Shown here: piece after piece, positions 9,175 through 18,149 of the stretch
Layout: every line of letters starts with the position of its first letter
How positions within the stretch are numbered: position 1 is the first letter of the stretch
Made by a program: the position numbers and the translations under genes
Assembly: GCF_000154225.1 (NCBI RefSeq)
Contig: NZ_DS264586.1
Coordinates: forward strand, 1,518,527-1,582,526
Direction of reading: 5' to 3'
DNA from: Schaalia dentiphila ATCC 17982
GTDB taxonomy: Bacteria > Actinomycetota > Actinomycetes > Actinomycetales > Actinomycetaceae
DNA length: 64,000 bases
The notes under the pieces: generated by a model
Database searches by the model: none
What the model was told of the DNA's origin: nothing
Seen by the model: the letters and a program-made list of their open reading frames with translations, nothing else

Positions 9175-9936
9175 TCACTCCTGCTCTTCCAGCTGGGCAC
9201 GAACCTCGTCCGACAGGGACATGTTCGTGTAGATGTTCTGCACGTCATCGGAGTCCTCGAGGGCGTCGATGAGCTTGTTAACCTTGAGGGCGCCCTCGAG
9301 ATCAAGCTCGACCTCGGTGGAGGCGACGAACTGGACTTCGGCGGAGTCGTAGTCGATGCCGGCGTCCTGCAGGGCGGTACGCACGGCAACGACGTCCTTG
9401 GGGTCGGACTCGACGATGAAGATCTCGCCGGCTTCCTCAACCTCTTCGGCGCCCGCGTCCAGGACAGCCATCATGATGGATTCCTCGTCCACACCGTCGG
9501 CGGCGGGAACCTCAACGATGCCGCGACGCGAGAACAGGTAGGACACCGAACCGGGGTCGGCGAGCGAGCCGCCGTGGCGGGTGAATCCCAGGCGAACGTC
9601 GGAGGCGGCGCGGTTGCGGTTGTCGGTCAGACACTCCACCAGGAAGGCGACGCCGCCCGGGCCGTAGCCCTCGTACATGATGGTCTCGTAGTTGGCACCA
9701 CCGGCCTCGGCACCGGAGCCGCGCTTGACGGCGCGGTCGATGTTGTCGGCGGGAACGGAGTTCTTCTTCGCCTTCTGGATGGCGTCGTACAGGGTCGGGT
9801 TGCCAGCGGGGTCGCCACCGCCCGTGCGAGCTGCAACCTCAATGTTCTTGATGAGGCGCGCGAAGAGCTTGCCGCGCTTGGCGTCAATAGCGGCCTTCTT
9901 GTGCTTGGTGGTCGCCCACTTAGAGTGTCCCGACAT
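9175..9936 (-). CDS. yebC: YebC/PmpR family transcription/translation factor
   Basis: 253 residues beginning with the family hallmark [16 protein letters not shown] and containing [19 protein letters not shown]. Members were first described as DNA-binding regulators (PmpR) and some have more recently been linked to translation of proline-rich or difficult sequences. Which role applies here cannot be read from the sequence. It is the first gene of the yebC-pdxS-pdxT-ruvCAB series. An extra upstream Met codon exists at 9939, but the family starts at MSGHS. Confidence 0.95.
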   Translation of the reverse strand: MSGHSKWATTKHKKAAIDAKRGKLFARLIKNIEVAARTGGGDPAGNPTLYDAIQKAKKNSVPADNIDRAVKRGSGAEAGGANYETIMYEGYGPGGVAFLVECLTDNRNRAASDVRLGFTRHGGSLADPGSVSYLFSRRGIVEVPAADGVDEESIMMAVLDAGAEEVEEAGEIFIVESDPKDVVAVRTALQDAGIDYDSAEVQFVASTEVELDLEGALKVNKLIDALEDSDDVQNIYTNMSLSDEVRAQLEEQE

Positions 9937-10084
9937 CACTTCTCCCTGTTGGGTGGATAGATACCGCCATATTCTAACGCGCTTGCGGCCCCCATCCGCA
10001 TCCGGGCGGGCGTCACGTGGACAAACGTAAACACACTCACAGGAACGATGGACGAGGCGGGGCCCTCATCCGCGGGCTCGTGAC

Positions 10085-10567
10085 CTACCGGGTGGGCGGG
10101 GTCAGCACCGCGCGCAGGGTGCAACTGGAGGGGGTCAGATTCTCCCAGGTTCCATCGAAGGTGAGGATGAGCGCCGTCGCGGTCGGTACACCTCGGGCTA
10201 CCTCTCCCCGATCATTCTCGCGCGCCAGCACATAACCGGCGCCGGAGATAGTGGGCTCGTGACCGACGATGAGTGCATTGCAGCCCTCGAAAGTACGCGC
10301 CAGGGTCAGGATGTCCTCCTCGTCGGCGTTGTAGACGCCGCGGTCGAACCAGCTCTCACGGATCGACACGCGCTGACTGACCTGAGCGAAGGTCTGCTGG
10401 GCGCGCGTCGCGTCCGAGCACACCGCGACATCGAATGCGCCGATCTCGCGAGATAAGACACCGCCGAGACGCGCGGCCTGATCGACGCCCACGCGTGTGA
10501 GGGGTCGAGAGTGATCGGGGTATGAATATGCGGCCTGCGCGTGGCGAACGAGAACGAGGGTTGGCAT
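10085..10567 (-). CDS. SixA-type phosphohistidine phosphatase
   Basis: 160-residue histidine-phosphatase-superfamily protein. The RHG-like motif VLVRHAQA (His9 as phosphoacceptor) is at the N-terminus, and the second catalytic His is in ALIVGHEPTIS. The short length and lack of an inserted cap match SixA, which removes phosphate from histidine residues on proteins such as HPt domains. The actual substrate here is unknown. I set the start at ATG 10567, where a GGAAG site lies just upstream; a longer in-frame start at 10624 would run into the divergent gene. It is divergent from the 77-residue gene at 10600. Confidence 0.8.
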   Translation of the reverse strand: MPTLVLVRHAQAAYSYPDHSRPLTRVGVDQAARLGGVLSREIGAFDVAVCSDATRAQQTFAQVSQRVSIRESWFDRGVYNADEEDILTLARTFEGCNALIVGHEPTISGAGYVLARENDRGEVARGVPTATALILTFDGTWENLTPSSCTLRAVLTPPTR

Positions 10568-10599
10568 ACTTCCAAGCGTAACCGCACTGGGAGGACACC

Positions 10600-10833
10600 A
10601 TGGCACTGGGAGTCGAAGCCGCATCGGGCATCTGCTCGGCGCGTGAATGCACGAACGCCGCGATCTACCGCATCGACTGGCGTAACCCTGCGATCCACCA
10701 CGCCCGCACGAAGACGTGGCTCGCGTGCGAAGACCACCTGTCGTACTTGCGCAACTACTTCACGTACCGCTCGTTCCCTTTCGAGGTGTCAGCCTTCGTT
10801 GCACCCGATCAGGAGGAGCCTCAAGACCACTGA
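10600..10833 (+). CDS. Small conserved actinobacterial protein of unknown function
   Basis: 77-residue protein with an ATG preceded by GGAGG at a good distance. The layout CSARECTNAA, then RNPAIHHARTKTWLACEDHLSYLRNYF, resembles a short family found next to unrelated genes in many actinobacteria, sometimes misnamed acetone carboxylase. Two or three cysteines and the CEDH cluster (Cys13, Cys18, Cys45, His48 region) could bind zinc; this is inference. It is the only plus-strand gene between 1 and 19545. Its end overlaps the end of the convergent phosphatase gene by 13 nt. Confidence 0.75.
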   Translation: MALGVEAASGICSARECTNAAIYRIDWRNPAIHHARTKTWLACEDHLSYLRNYFTYRSFPFEVSAFVAPDQEEPQDH

Positions 10834-11492
10834 TCGAGGGGACGGTCGTTCCAGATCAGGGCGCGGAGCCCCTTCGCCAGCTCGTCCGCGGAGGACGGGG
10901 TGAAGTCGGGCGCCCACTCGAAGGTGGACGTGCCCGTGTTGGACATGAAGTGCTTGGAGACGAGGTCCTCGTCGATGTCGGTGGACAGCCACGTGGCCAG
11001 CAGGCGCGTGAGGGCACCGTGGATGACGAACACCGCGACGGCCTCGTCCCCCGCTTGCTCGCGTGCGGCCAGGCCCACCCGACGCACGGTCTCCAGCGAG
11101 CGGGCCAGGGCCTCGCGCCCGCTTTCGCCGCCGGGCATGCGATTATCCAAATCCCCGGCGCACCACGACAGGGTCGTGCGCACGTAGAGGGACTGCGATG
11201 CCGGGTCGGCCGCCATTTCGAGGTCGCCGGAGCGTAGCTCGCGGATGCCGGGGTGTACCTGCGGAGTCAGCCCGTAGGCGCTCGCCAGCGGGGCCGCGGT
11301 CAGGCGCGTACGGTGCAGCCCGGACAGTGCGATGACGGTGGGAGGCGGCGCAACCTCGGACTCCCATCGATCCGCGAGGCGCTGGGCCTGGAGGAGTCCT
11401 TCGGGAGTCAGCCCGAGGCCAGGGCGCACCGTGTCGAGCGCACCGAGGCGATTCGCGGGGGTCTGTCCGTGCCGTACCAGCACAATCTTCAC
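10821..11492 (-). CDS. Histidine phosphatase family (phosphoglycerate mutase-like) protein
   Basis: 223 residues with the RHG signature KIVLVRHGQTPANR (His8), the second conserved block GIRELRSGDLE, and the distal catalytic His in AVFVIHGALTRLL. The superfamily includes phosphoglycerate mutases, acid phosphatases and sugar-phosphate phosphatases. Sequence alone does not decide which, but the divergence from true GpmA makes a phosphatase more likely. It starts with GTG overlapping the glnE stop (GTGA), so it is the third gene of glnA2-glnE-phosphatase. The reason for coupling it to nitrogen genes is not obvious. Confidence 0.85.
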   Translation of the reverse strand: MKIVLVRHGQTPANRLGALDTVRPGLGLTPEGLLQAQRLADRWESEVAPPPTVIALSGLHRTRLTAAPLASAYGLTPQVHPGIRELRSGDLEMAADPASQSLYVRTTLSWCAGDLDNRMPGGESGREALARSLETVRRVGLAAREQAGDEAVAVFVIHGALTRLLATWLSTDIDEDLVSKHFMSNTGTSTFEWAPDFTPSSADELAKGLRALIWNDRPLDQWS

Positions 11493-14425
11493 TGCTGCTC
11501 CCAGAAAAGTCGTTCCATGACGGCGCGCGCTTTGCGTCCAGCGCGCAGCCAGTCGTCTTCGAGGGCGTTCAGCCCGCCGCTACCGTACCCGAGGATCGCT
11601 GCGAGGGCACGCAGCTCCGCGCTGTCACGAGGCAAGACGTCGAGCTTCACACCGCTCATGCGGCCACTTGCCAGCGTGTTGGCCGCGCGAATACGGGTTG
11701 CCATGTCCCACGCATCGAGAAGAGTCTGCGCGTCTTGAGCACTGATCAGCTCGTGCTCCCGAGCGCTCAGGATCGCCTGCGTCGTCGAGGGTGTACTCAG
11801 TGCGGGGTTGTTCATTCCAGCACGCATTTGAATGAGCTGGATCGTCCACTCCACGTCCGTGAGGCCGCCGGGGCCGAGCTTCACGTGGCGAGCGGGCTCG
11901 ATGCCGCGCGGCAAACGCTCGTTCTCCATGCGGGCTTTGAGCAAGCGAATGTCTCGCACCTCCGACTCACTCACTCCCCGATAGGCGAGCTCATCGAACA
12001 GTGCCCGTGCAGAATCGGCGAGGCTCCCCTCACCGATCGGGCGCGCACGCACCGCCGCCTGGCGCTCCCAGGTTGACGCCCACCGCTGCGCATACTCACG
12101 ATGCGACTCAATCGTACGGCTCATCGGGCCATTCTTGCCCTCGGGACGCAGGTCAAGGTCGACGACAATGCCCAGCTGGTTTGTCGCCGAGCCGAGAAGA
12201 TTCTTCACGCGGTTGACGATCACCGTTGCGCTGGCCGCCGCCTCCGCCTCGGTGGCACCCCCGACGGCCTCATGCAGGGCAACCACGTCGGCATCCGAGG
12301 CGTACGAGCACTCGCGTCCGCCGTAGCGCCCCATCGCGACAAAGACAACGTTTGCCCGCTCCTCACCCCAGCGCTCAGTTTCCTCCCGCTGGGCGATGGC
12401 GAGGGCTCCGAGTATTGCCGCATCCGTGGCGTCGGCGATCGCATTCCCGCGCGGATCGACGCCGCCCAGCAGGTCGCTCATCGCGCAACGCGTGAGCTCA
12501 CGCGTGCGCACGGCTCGGACTCGAGCGGCCGCCTCGGCCGCGTCCTCGTGACGGTCAATGAGGGCCGCAACTTCCCGAGCTAGCCGATGCGGCTCGCGCG
12601 GCGCCAGCTCACCATCATCGTCGAGCCAGGCCACGGCCTCGGGACGCTTGGCGAGCGCCTCTGCAATCCAGCGGGAGTTCGGGAGCATGGTCGTGAGCCT
12701 ATGGGCGGCGACGCCCGAGTCACGCAGAAGCGCGAGGTACCAGTGCGAATCCCCAATGTCTTCGGACAGGATGCGGAAGTTCAACAGACCCATGTCGGGG
12801 TCGGCGCCTCCGGCGAGCCACGAGATGAATACCGGAAGCAGGTGACGCTGGATCGCCGCGCGCCTGCTCGTCCCCTGCGTGAGGGCTCCAATGTGAGTGA
12901 GCGCTCCCGCCGGATCCCGGTAGCCGATCGCGGCCAGTCGGTCGCGCGCGCCATCTGCGTGCAGGAATACCTCGTCCTCGCTCAGCGATGCAGTCGCGGC
13001 GATGATCGGGCGATAGAAGACGTCCTCGTGCAAAGCGCGCACGCGAGTGCGCACCTCGTCGATAGCGGCACTGATCGACTCAGCATCCGCGAAGCGAGCG
13101 GTCCCCATCGCACGCCCAAGGACACGCAGCTCCCGTTCCTTGTCCGGAATCAGGTGCGTGCGACGCATGCGGGGCAGCTGAGTACGGTGTTCGACAGCGC
13201 GCAGGAATCGGTAGCACGAGGCGAGCTGTTGCGCGTCGCTACGCGCGATGTAGCCACCCTCGCGCAACGCTTCAATCGCCTCTAGCGTCGACCTCACACG
13301 CAGAAAGGCGTCGGTGCGACCGTGAACAAGCTGGAGCAGCTGAACCGTGAACTCGACGTCACGCAAGCCGCCGCGCCCGAGCTTGAGCTCACGCGACGCA
13401 TGCGAACGCAAGATGTTGTCCTCGACGCGACGGCGCATCGCACGCGCCGCCTCGACGAATCCTTCGCGCGTCGCGGCGCTCCACACGTAGGGCTGTGCGG
13501 CTTCCTCAAAGGCACGCCCGACGGCCTCGTTCCCCGCACAGGCACGCGCCTTGAGCAGCGCCTGGAACTCCCAGGTCTGCGCCCACTTATCCCAGTACTG
13601 GCGGTAGGACTCGACGGTGCGTACGAGCGCTCCGTTGCGCCCCTCGGGCCGCAGATTCGCGTCCACCGTCCACAGTGGAGCTTCGGTTCCGGGCCCCGAG
13701 CAGGCGGATGCCGTCGCCGCAGCGAGACGTGTCGCGATCTCGAGGGCCACGCGTTCGTCCCCGTCTGCCCCGGCCTCGGCGACGTAGACGACGTCGACGT
13801 CGGAGATGTAGTTGAGTTCGCGTGCTCCCGTCTTACCCATCGCGATGATGGCGAAGGGGATACGCCCCTGCGGGTCGATATCCCGCCTCGCCAGGGCAAG
13901 GCCGGCCTCAAGGGTCGCGTCGACCAGGTCGGCGATGCGCCGACCGACCTGGGGCATGAAGCCTTCAGGATCATCGCTCGTCAGGTCATCGGCGGCCAGG
14001 TACAGCAGCACCTGGCGATACGCGCCACGCAGATCGTCCACCCGGGCGTCCTCAGAGGCGACGAAAGCGCCGCGCTCCCCTCGCGTCGCCCCCACAGACG
14101 CGAGCATCACGCGCGCGGCGTCGCCGGGATCCTCCCACGTCGATCGAGCACGGCCGGGCTCGACAACAACGTAATCGCCCAGCCACTGGCTGCCGCCCAG
14201 GACGGCGCACAGGCGAGCGCGCGCACGCGAATCATCGACGAGTCCCTGCACGAGGCCGGAGTCCGCCTCGTTCAGACGGATCGCCGCCAGCAACCCCTGA
14301 TCGGGGTCGGCACTGGCTCCCAGGTCCGCCGCCCATACCTCGGCTCCACCCGGAAGCTCCTCGAAATAGTCGAGTGCTCGGCGAGGGTCCAGGAATCCGG
14401 CAATCCGAAGTTCGTCAGGTGTCAC
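11489..14425 (-). CDS. glnE: Bifunctional glutamine synthetase adenylyltransferase/adenylyl-removing enzyme GlnE
   Basis: 978 residues, full length for GlnE. It has two nucleotidyltransferase halves. The N-terminal deadenylylating one has NYISDVDVVYV with GRGGLRDVEFTVQLLQL. The C-terminal adenylylating one has YASDADVVALHE with GPGGLTDVEWTIQLIQM. In actinobacteria GlnE switches the main glutamine synthetase off and on by adding or removing AMP on a tyrosine. It overlaps glnA2 by 4 nt (ATGA). The neighbouring GlnA2 lacks that tyrosine, so the substrate is presumably a GlnA1 encoded outside this window. Confidence 0.95.
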   Translation of the reverse strand: MTPDELRIAGFLDPRRALDYFEELPGGAEVWAADLGASADPDQGLLAAIRLNEADSGLVQGLVDDSRARARLCAVLGGSQWLGDYVVVEPGRARSTWEDPGDAARVMLASVGATRGERGAFVASEDARVDDLRGAYRQVLLYLAADDLTSDDPEGFMPQVGRRIADLVDATLEAGLALARRDIDPQGRIPFAIIAMGKTGARELNYISDVDVVYVAEAGADGDERVALEIATRLAAATASACSGPGTEAPLWTVDANLRPEGRNGALVRTVESYRQYWDKWAQTWEFQALLKARACAGNEAVGRAFEEAAQPYVWSAATREGFVEAARAMRRRVEDNILRSHASRELKLGRGGLRDVEFTVQLLQLVHGRTDAFLRVRSTLEAIEALREGGYIARSDAQQLASCYRFLRAVEHRTQLPRMRRTHLIPDKERELRVLGRAMGTARFADAESISAAIDEVRTRVRALHEDVFYRPIIAATASLSEDEVFLHADGARDRLAAIGYRDPAGALTHIGALTQGTSRRAAIQRHLLPVFISWLAGGADPDMGLLNFRILSEDIGDSHWYLALLRDSGVAAHRLTTMLPNSRWIAEALAKRPEAVAWLDDDGELAPREPHRLAREVAALIDRHEDAAEAAARVRAVRTRELTRCAMSDLLGGVDPRGNAIADATDAAILGALAIAQREETERWGEERANVVFVAMGRYGGRECSYASDADVVALHEAVGGATEAEAAASATVIVNRVKNLLGSATNQLGIVVDLDLRPEGKNGPMSRTIESHREYAQRWASTWERQAAVRARPIGEGSLADSARALFDELAYRGVSESEVRDIRLLKARMENERLPRGIEPARHVKLGPGGLTDVEWTIQLIQMRAGMNNPALSTPSTTQAILSAREHELISAQDAQTLLDAWDMATRIRAANTLASGRMSGVKLDVLPRDSAELRALAAILGYGSGGLNALEDDWLRAGRKARAVMERLFWEQQ

Positions 14426-15762
14426 CGGGGAACGACCTTCAGGAATTGCTCAAGCTCCTGGCGAGTAATCTGCTGGCGGTATTCCGTCCATTCCTTGCGC
14501 TTGTTGCGGATGACGTAGTCGAACACCTGCTCACCGAGCGTAGAGGCCACCAGGTCGGAACTCTTCATGGCACGCACGGCGTCCGCCAACGATGCGGGCA
14601 GGGCGTGAATGCCCATGACCTGACGTTCACGATCCGACAGGTCCCACACGTTGTCCTCGGCCTCGGGCATGAGCTCCATCTTCTTCTCGATACCGTCGAG
14701 CCCAGCCGAGATGAGGACGGCGAACGCCAGGTAGGGGTTCGCGCTCGGGTCGGGGGCGCGGTACTCGATGCGTGCCGCCGCGGCCTTCTTCGGCTTGTAA
14801 AGGGGAACGCGCACGAGAGCCGAGCGATTCAAGTGGCCCCAACACACGTAGGAGGGAGCTTCTCCCCCGCCCCACAGGCGTTTGTAGGAGTTGACATGCT
14901 GGTTGGTGATGGCCGCGATCTCCTCGGCGTGAGCAAGAAGGCCAGCGATGAACTGGCGCCCCGTCGTGGACAGGCGATACTGCCCCGCAGGAGAGAAGAA
15001 CGCATTTTCTTCGCCCTCAAACAGCGACAAGTGCGTGTGCATGCCCGAGCCGGGGTGCTCAATGAAAGGCTTGGGCATGAACGTCGCAACGAGCTCCTCG
15101 CGTAGCGCGACCTCCTCAATAAGGGTGCGCGCAGTCATGATGTTATCCGCTGCGCGCACGGGGTCAACGGCTCGCAGGTCAATCTCGTTCTGTCCCGGCC
15201 CGCCCTCGTGGTGCGAGAACTCGACCGGAATCGCCATGTCCTCGAGCATGCGCACGGCGCGGCGACGGAAGTCGTTCGAATCGCCACGTGCCACGTGGTC
15301 AAAGTAGCCAGCCTGATCGACGGGGATCATGCGATCGGGCGTCACCGGCTGACGCAGGAGGTAAAACTCGATCTCCGGGTGAATCATGACCCGGAACCCG
15401 GCGTCGGCGGCACGCTGCACCGCGCGCTCGAGAACCCCTCGAGGATCTGAGGGAGCCGGGCGCCCGTCAGGCATGAGGACGTCGCAGAACATGCGGGCCA
15501 CCGGGTCTTCGTTGGAACGCCATGGGAGCAACTGGAACGTCGAGGCATCGGGCTTCAGCAGCATGTCCGACTCGTAGACACGTGTCATGCCTTCGACGGC
15601 CGACCCGTCGAAGCCAATCCCCTCACTGAACGCCTCCTCGAGCTCTCCGGGATCGATCGAGATCGACTTCAAGACGCCCGCAACATCCGTGAACCACAAA
15701 CGGATAAAGCGAATATTCTTCTGCGCGACCTCGCGCAGCACGTACTCCTGATGCGAATCCAC
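14422..15762 (-). CDS. glnA2: Glutamine synthetase, type I, GlnA2-like
   Basis: 446-residue glutamine synthetase of the short class-I type, with the beta-grasp segment IRFIRLWFTDVAGVLKS, the IGFDGSAVEG loop, the metal-binding MIHPEIEFYLL block and the ammonia-site region NSYKRL. The place of the adenylylation tyrosine reads EDNVWDLS, with Trp373, as in M. tuberculosis GlnA2; this form should not be regulated by GlnE. The start is GTG with GGGAGG 6 nt upstream. It heads the glnA2-glnE-phosphatase operon. Other glutamine synthetase-like ligases (polyamine or ethanolamine) are possible but fit less well. Confidence 0.92.
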   Translation of the reverse strand: MDSHQEYVLREVAQKNIRFIRLWFTDVAGVLKSISIDPGELEEAFSEGIGFDGSAVEGMTRVYESDMLLKPDASTFQLLPWRSNEDPVARMFCDVLMPDGRPAPSDPRGVLERAVQRAADAGFRVMIHPEIEFYLLRQPVTPDRMIPVDQAGYFDHVARGDSNDFRRRAVRMLEDMAIPVEFSHHEGGPGQNEIDLRAVDPVRAADNIMTARTLIEEVALREELVATFMPKPFIEHPGSGMHTHLSLFEGEENAFFSPAGQYRLSTTGRQFIAGLLAHAEEIAAITNQHVNSYKRLWGGGEAPSYVCWGHLNRSALVRVPLYKPKKAAAARIEYRAPDPSANPYLAFAVLISAGLDGIEKKMELMPEAEDNVWDLSDRERQVMGIHALPASLADAVRAMKSSDLVASTLGEQVFDYVIRNKRKEWTEYRQQITRQELEQFLKVVPR

Positions 15763-15787
15763 CGGTATCCTCCCGTTGAGAAAAGAA

Positions 15788-15818
15788 CGGGCCGACCGCA
15801 GGGACTGCGGTCGGCCCG
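15788..15818 (-). terminator. Intrinsic terminator after the SPFH/band-7 gene
   Basis: A 14-bp perfect stem (15788-15801 with 15805-15818) and 3-nt loop, followed on the minus strand by TTCTTTTC. It begins 14 nt after the stop of the SPFH gene and lies upstream of the glnA2 start, so it ends the nfeD-SPFH transcript and separates it from glnA2. Confidence 0.85.
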
Positions 15819-15831
15819 GCGTGGCTTCAGT

Positions 15832-16791
15832 CTACTTGCCCAGGTTGAAACCCTTCGAGATGGATTCCAGTGCGCCGGTGAGATCCGAGGGCAGCATCCA
15901 CAGCTTGGACGCCTGGCCGTCTGCGATCTTCGGCAGCATTTCGAGGTACTTGTAGGACAGGAGCTCGGGCGTGGCCTTTCCGGCGTTGATGGCCGCGAAG
16001 ACCGTCTGAATGGCTTCAGACTCACCCTGTGCGCGCAGGATCTGCGCCTGGCGGGCACCCTCGGCCTGGAGGATAAGGGCTTCCTTCTGGCCCTTCGCCT
16101 GAAGAACCTGTGCTTCCTGCTGGGCGGAGGCAGCCAGAACGGCGGCCTGCTTGGCACCCTCAGCCTTCTTGATCTGGGCCTCACGCTCGGCCTCGGCCGT
16201 GAGAATCGTGGCACGCTTGGTGCGCTCGGCGGTGATCTGCTGCTCCATGGCGGCCAGGACTCGCGGCGGCGGCTCGATGGACTTGAGCTCCACGCGGGTC
16301 ACGCGAATGCCCCACGGACCCGTGGCCTCGTCAAGAACTCCGCGCAGCTGCTTGTTGATCGACTCACGCGAGGTCTGCGTCTGTTCCAGGTCGAGGGAGC
16401 CGATCAGGTTACGCAGCGTCGTGGCAGTCAGCTGCTCGATCGCCTGCAGGAAGTTAGCGACCTCGTAGGTCGCGCTGCGCGGATCCGTGATCTGGAAATA
16501 GATGACGGAGTCGATCGAGACCATCGCCTGGTCGGCGGTGATGACGGGCTGCGGCGGGAAGTTCGCGACCTGCTCACGCAGATCGATACGCGCGGCGACG
16601 CGATCCACGAAGGGGACCAGCAGGTGGAATCCACCCTGCATGACCGCCTGGAACCGACCGAGGCGCTCCACGACGTACGCCTGCGACTGCGGAACGATCC
16701 GCACTGCGCGGGCGAGCGAGACCACGACGAAAACGACGAGAGCAAGCACCACGATGAACGCGATGTTACCGATGATGTTTCCTGAACTCAC
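15832..16791 (-). CDS. SPFH/band-7 (stomatin/flotillin-like) membrane protein
   Basis: 319 residues. A membrane helix lies at about 8-29, then the band-7 domain with RIVPQSQAYVVERLGRF and IDSVIYFQITDPRSATYEV. After that comes an alanine/glutamate-rich coiled coil (about 175-260) with repeats of the EGARQAQIL type. Proteins of this group form oligomeric membrane scaffolds, and with NfeD partners they are thought to organise membrane microdomains or guide membrane proteases. Its nfeD partner is immediately upstream, the classic pairing. A strong terminator follows. Confidence 0.92.
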   Translation of the reverse strand: MSSGNIIGNIAFIVVLALVVFVVVSLARAVRIVPQSQAYVVERLGRFQAVMQGGFHLLVPFVDRVAARIDLREQVANFPPQPVITADQAMVSIDSVIYFQITDPRSATYEVANFLQAIEQLTATTLRNLIGSLDLEQTQTSRESINKQLRGVLDEATGPWGIRVTRVELKSIEPPPRVLAAMEQQITAERTKRATILTAEAEREAQIKKAEGAKQAAVLAASAQQEAQVLQAKGQKEALILQAEGARQAQILRAQGESEAIQTVFAAINAGKATPELLSYKYLEMLPKIADGQASKLWMLPSDLTGALESISKGFNLGK

Positions 16792-16837
16792 AGCGTCTTT
16801 CCTTTCTTACGTCAATGAAAATACAAGATGTACGGGA

Positions 16838-17305
16838 TCAGGAGATCGAGTCTCCATAGGGATGTGTCGGGGCCGCAGAGGCCGGATCGAGGGCGCTCAC
16901 AACGGCGGTTGCGCCGTCGATGCGGTCAACACGAACCTCGGTGCCAACGGGCAGCGTGGGCCCCTCAGTGCGCGCGCTCCACTCTCCACCGGAAAACTGG
17001 ATACGCCCGTGCCGCTCTCCCACGGCCTCGGTCACGTAACCGGTCTTGCCAATCAGACCGTCAGTGTTGCTCGGAACGTAACCGCTGGACCGGTCGATAC
17101 GCCCTTTCAGGAAGGGACGCAGGATGACCAGGAGGGCAATCGACACGACAATGAAAACGATGACCTGAATCGTCAGATTCGCGCCGACAGCGCCCGCGAT
17201 ACCGGCGGCCAGCGCACCGATCGCAAACATGAGGAACACGAAGCTCACGCTCATGACCTCGATGATTCCGCAGAGGAGGGCGCCGAGAATCCACAGCCAC
17301 CACAT
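16838..17305 (-). CDS. NfeD family membrane protein
   Basis: 155 residues. Three hydrophobic segments occupy about 5-70 (MWWLWILGALLCGIIEVMS, then VFLMFAIGALAAGIAGAVG, then IQVIVFIVVSIALLVIL). A soluble OB-fold-type NfeD domain (about 80-145) follows, with GLIGKTGYVTEAVGERHGRI. NfeD proteins act with SPFH proteins, and the SPFH gene is 46 nt downstream. I chose ATG 17305; an in-frame GTG at 17314 sits too close to the AGGAG site. It comes 19 nt after the ABC ATPase gene. Confidence 0.9.
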   Translation of the reverse strand: MWWLWILGALLCGIIEVMSVSFVFLMFAIGALAAGIAGAVGANLTIQVIVFIVVSIALLVILRPFLKGRIDRSSGYVPSNTDGLIGKTGYVTEAVGERHGRIQFSGGEWSARTEGPTLPVGTEVRVDRIDGATAVVSALDPASAAPTHPYGDSIS

Positions 17306-17324
17306 ACCGCTCACACTCCTATTC

Positions 17325-18113
17325 TCACGCGCTCACACCGCGCGCCCACCAGCGCCCGTCAGTGTAGCCGGCGAGCAGAGGCATGCCGTACACCTCGGAC
17401 AGGTTGACACCCGTCAGGACGTCTTCAATCGGCCCCTGGTGCGTGATCACACCGTTGGACATGATCGCGCAGTGGGTGACTCCCGCGGGGATCTCTTCGA
17501 TCTGATGCGTCACCAGGATGACCTGCGGGGACTTCGAACCCTGCATGATCTCCGACAGAGCGGCGATCAGCAACTCACGAGCACCCAGGTCGAGGCCCGA
17601 GGTCGGCTCGTCGAGGATGAGCACCTCAGGGTCGGTCATGAGGGCGCGCGCCAGCAGCACGCGCTGGGCCTCGCCCTCGGACAGCGTCGAAAACTCGCGC
17701 TGGGCCAGGTGCGAGACACCGAAGATATCCATGAGCGCGTGGGCACGCTCGTCGTCGAGCGCCTCATATTCCTCGTCGTGGGCGACGGCAAGGCCCCAGG
17801 CGGCGCTGCGCACCGTGTCGAGGACCGACTGAGTCGGCACGATCTTGGCCCCCACCGCGGCTGAGGAGAGCCCCACGCGCGTGGCGATCTCTGAGGGGTC
17901 TGCGTGCGACAAATCGGTCTCCGACACCGTCACCTCTCCGCTATCGGGAGCGATACGGCCCGAGGCCACGCGCGCCAGCGTGGTCTTGCCAGCGCCATTC
18001 GGGCCGACGATGACCCAGTGCTGACGCGGGCGCGTCGACCACGAGACGTCGGACAGGACCTGCGTGTCCCCGCGTTGGAGGGACACGTGAGAAAGATTCA
18101 GGACGTAAGTCAT
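17325..18113 (-). CDS. ABC transporter ATP-binding protein (stand-alone)
   Basis: 262-residue ATPase with Walker A GPNGAGKTTL (near 37-46), Q-loop replaced by the SSAAVG region, signature LSEGEAQRVLLARAL, Walker B VLILDEPTSGLD and H-loop LVTHQIEEIP. It resembles the iron/molybdate-type or ModF/YlmA-like ATPases, which are often encoded without a permease. No permease gene is adjacent, so either the partner is elsewhere or the protein has a non-transport role. The weak Q-loop match is notable. Its neighbours are glgA upstream and nfeD downstream. Confidence 0.88.
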   Translation of the reverse strand: MTYVLNLSHVSLQRGDTQVLSDVSWSTRPRQHWVIVGPNGAGKTTLARVASGRIAPDSGEVTVSETDLSHADPSEIATRVGLSSAAVGAKIVPTQSVLDTVRSAAWGLAVAHDEEYEALDDERAHALMDIFGVSHLAQREFSTLSEGEAQRVLLARALMTDPEVLILDEPTSGLDLGARELLIAALSEIMQGSKSPQVILVTHQIEEIPAGVTHCAIMSNGVITHQGPIEDVLTGVNLSEVYGMPLLAGYTDGRWWARGVSA

Positions 18114-18149
18114 GTATCCAGCCTAGTCGTCTGTCGGGTGACGTGCGCC

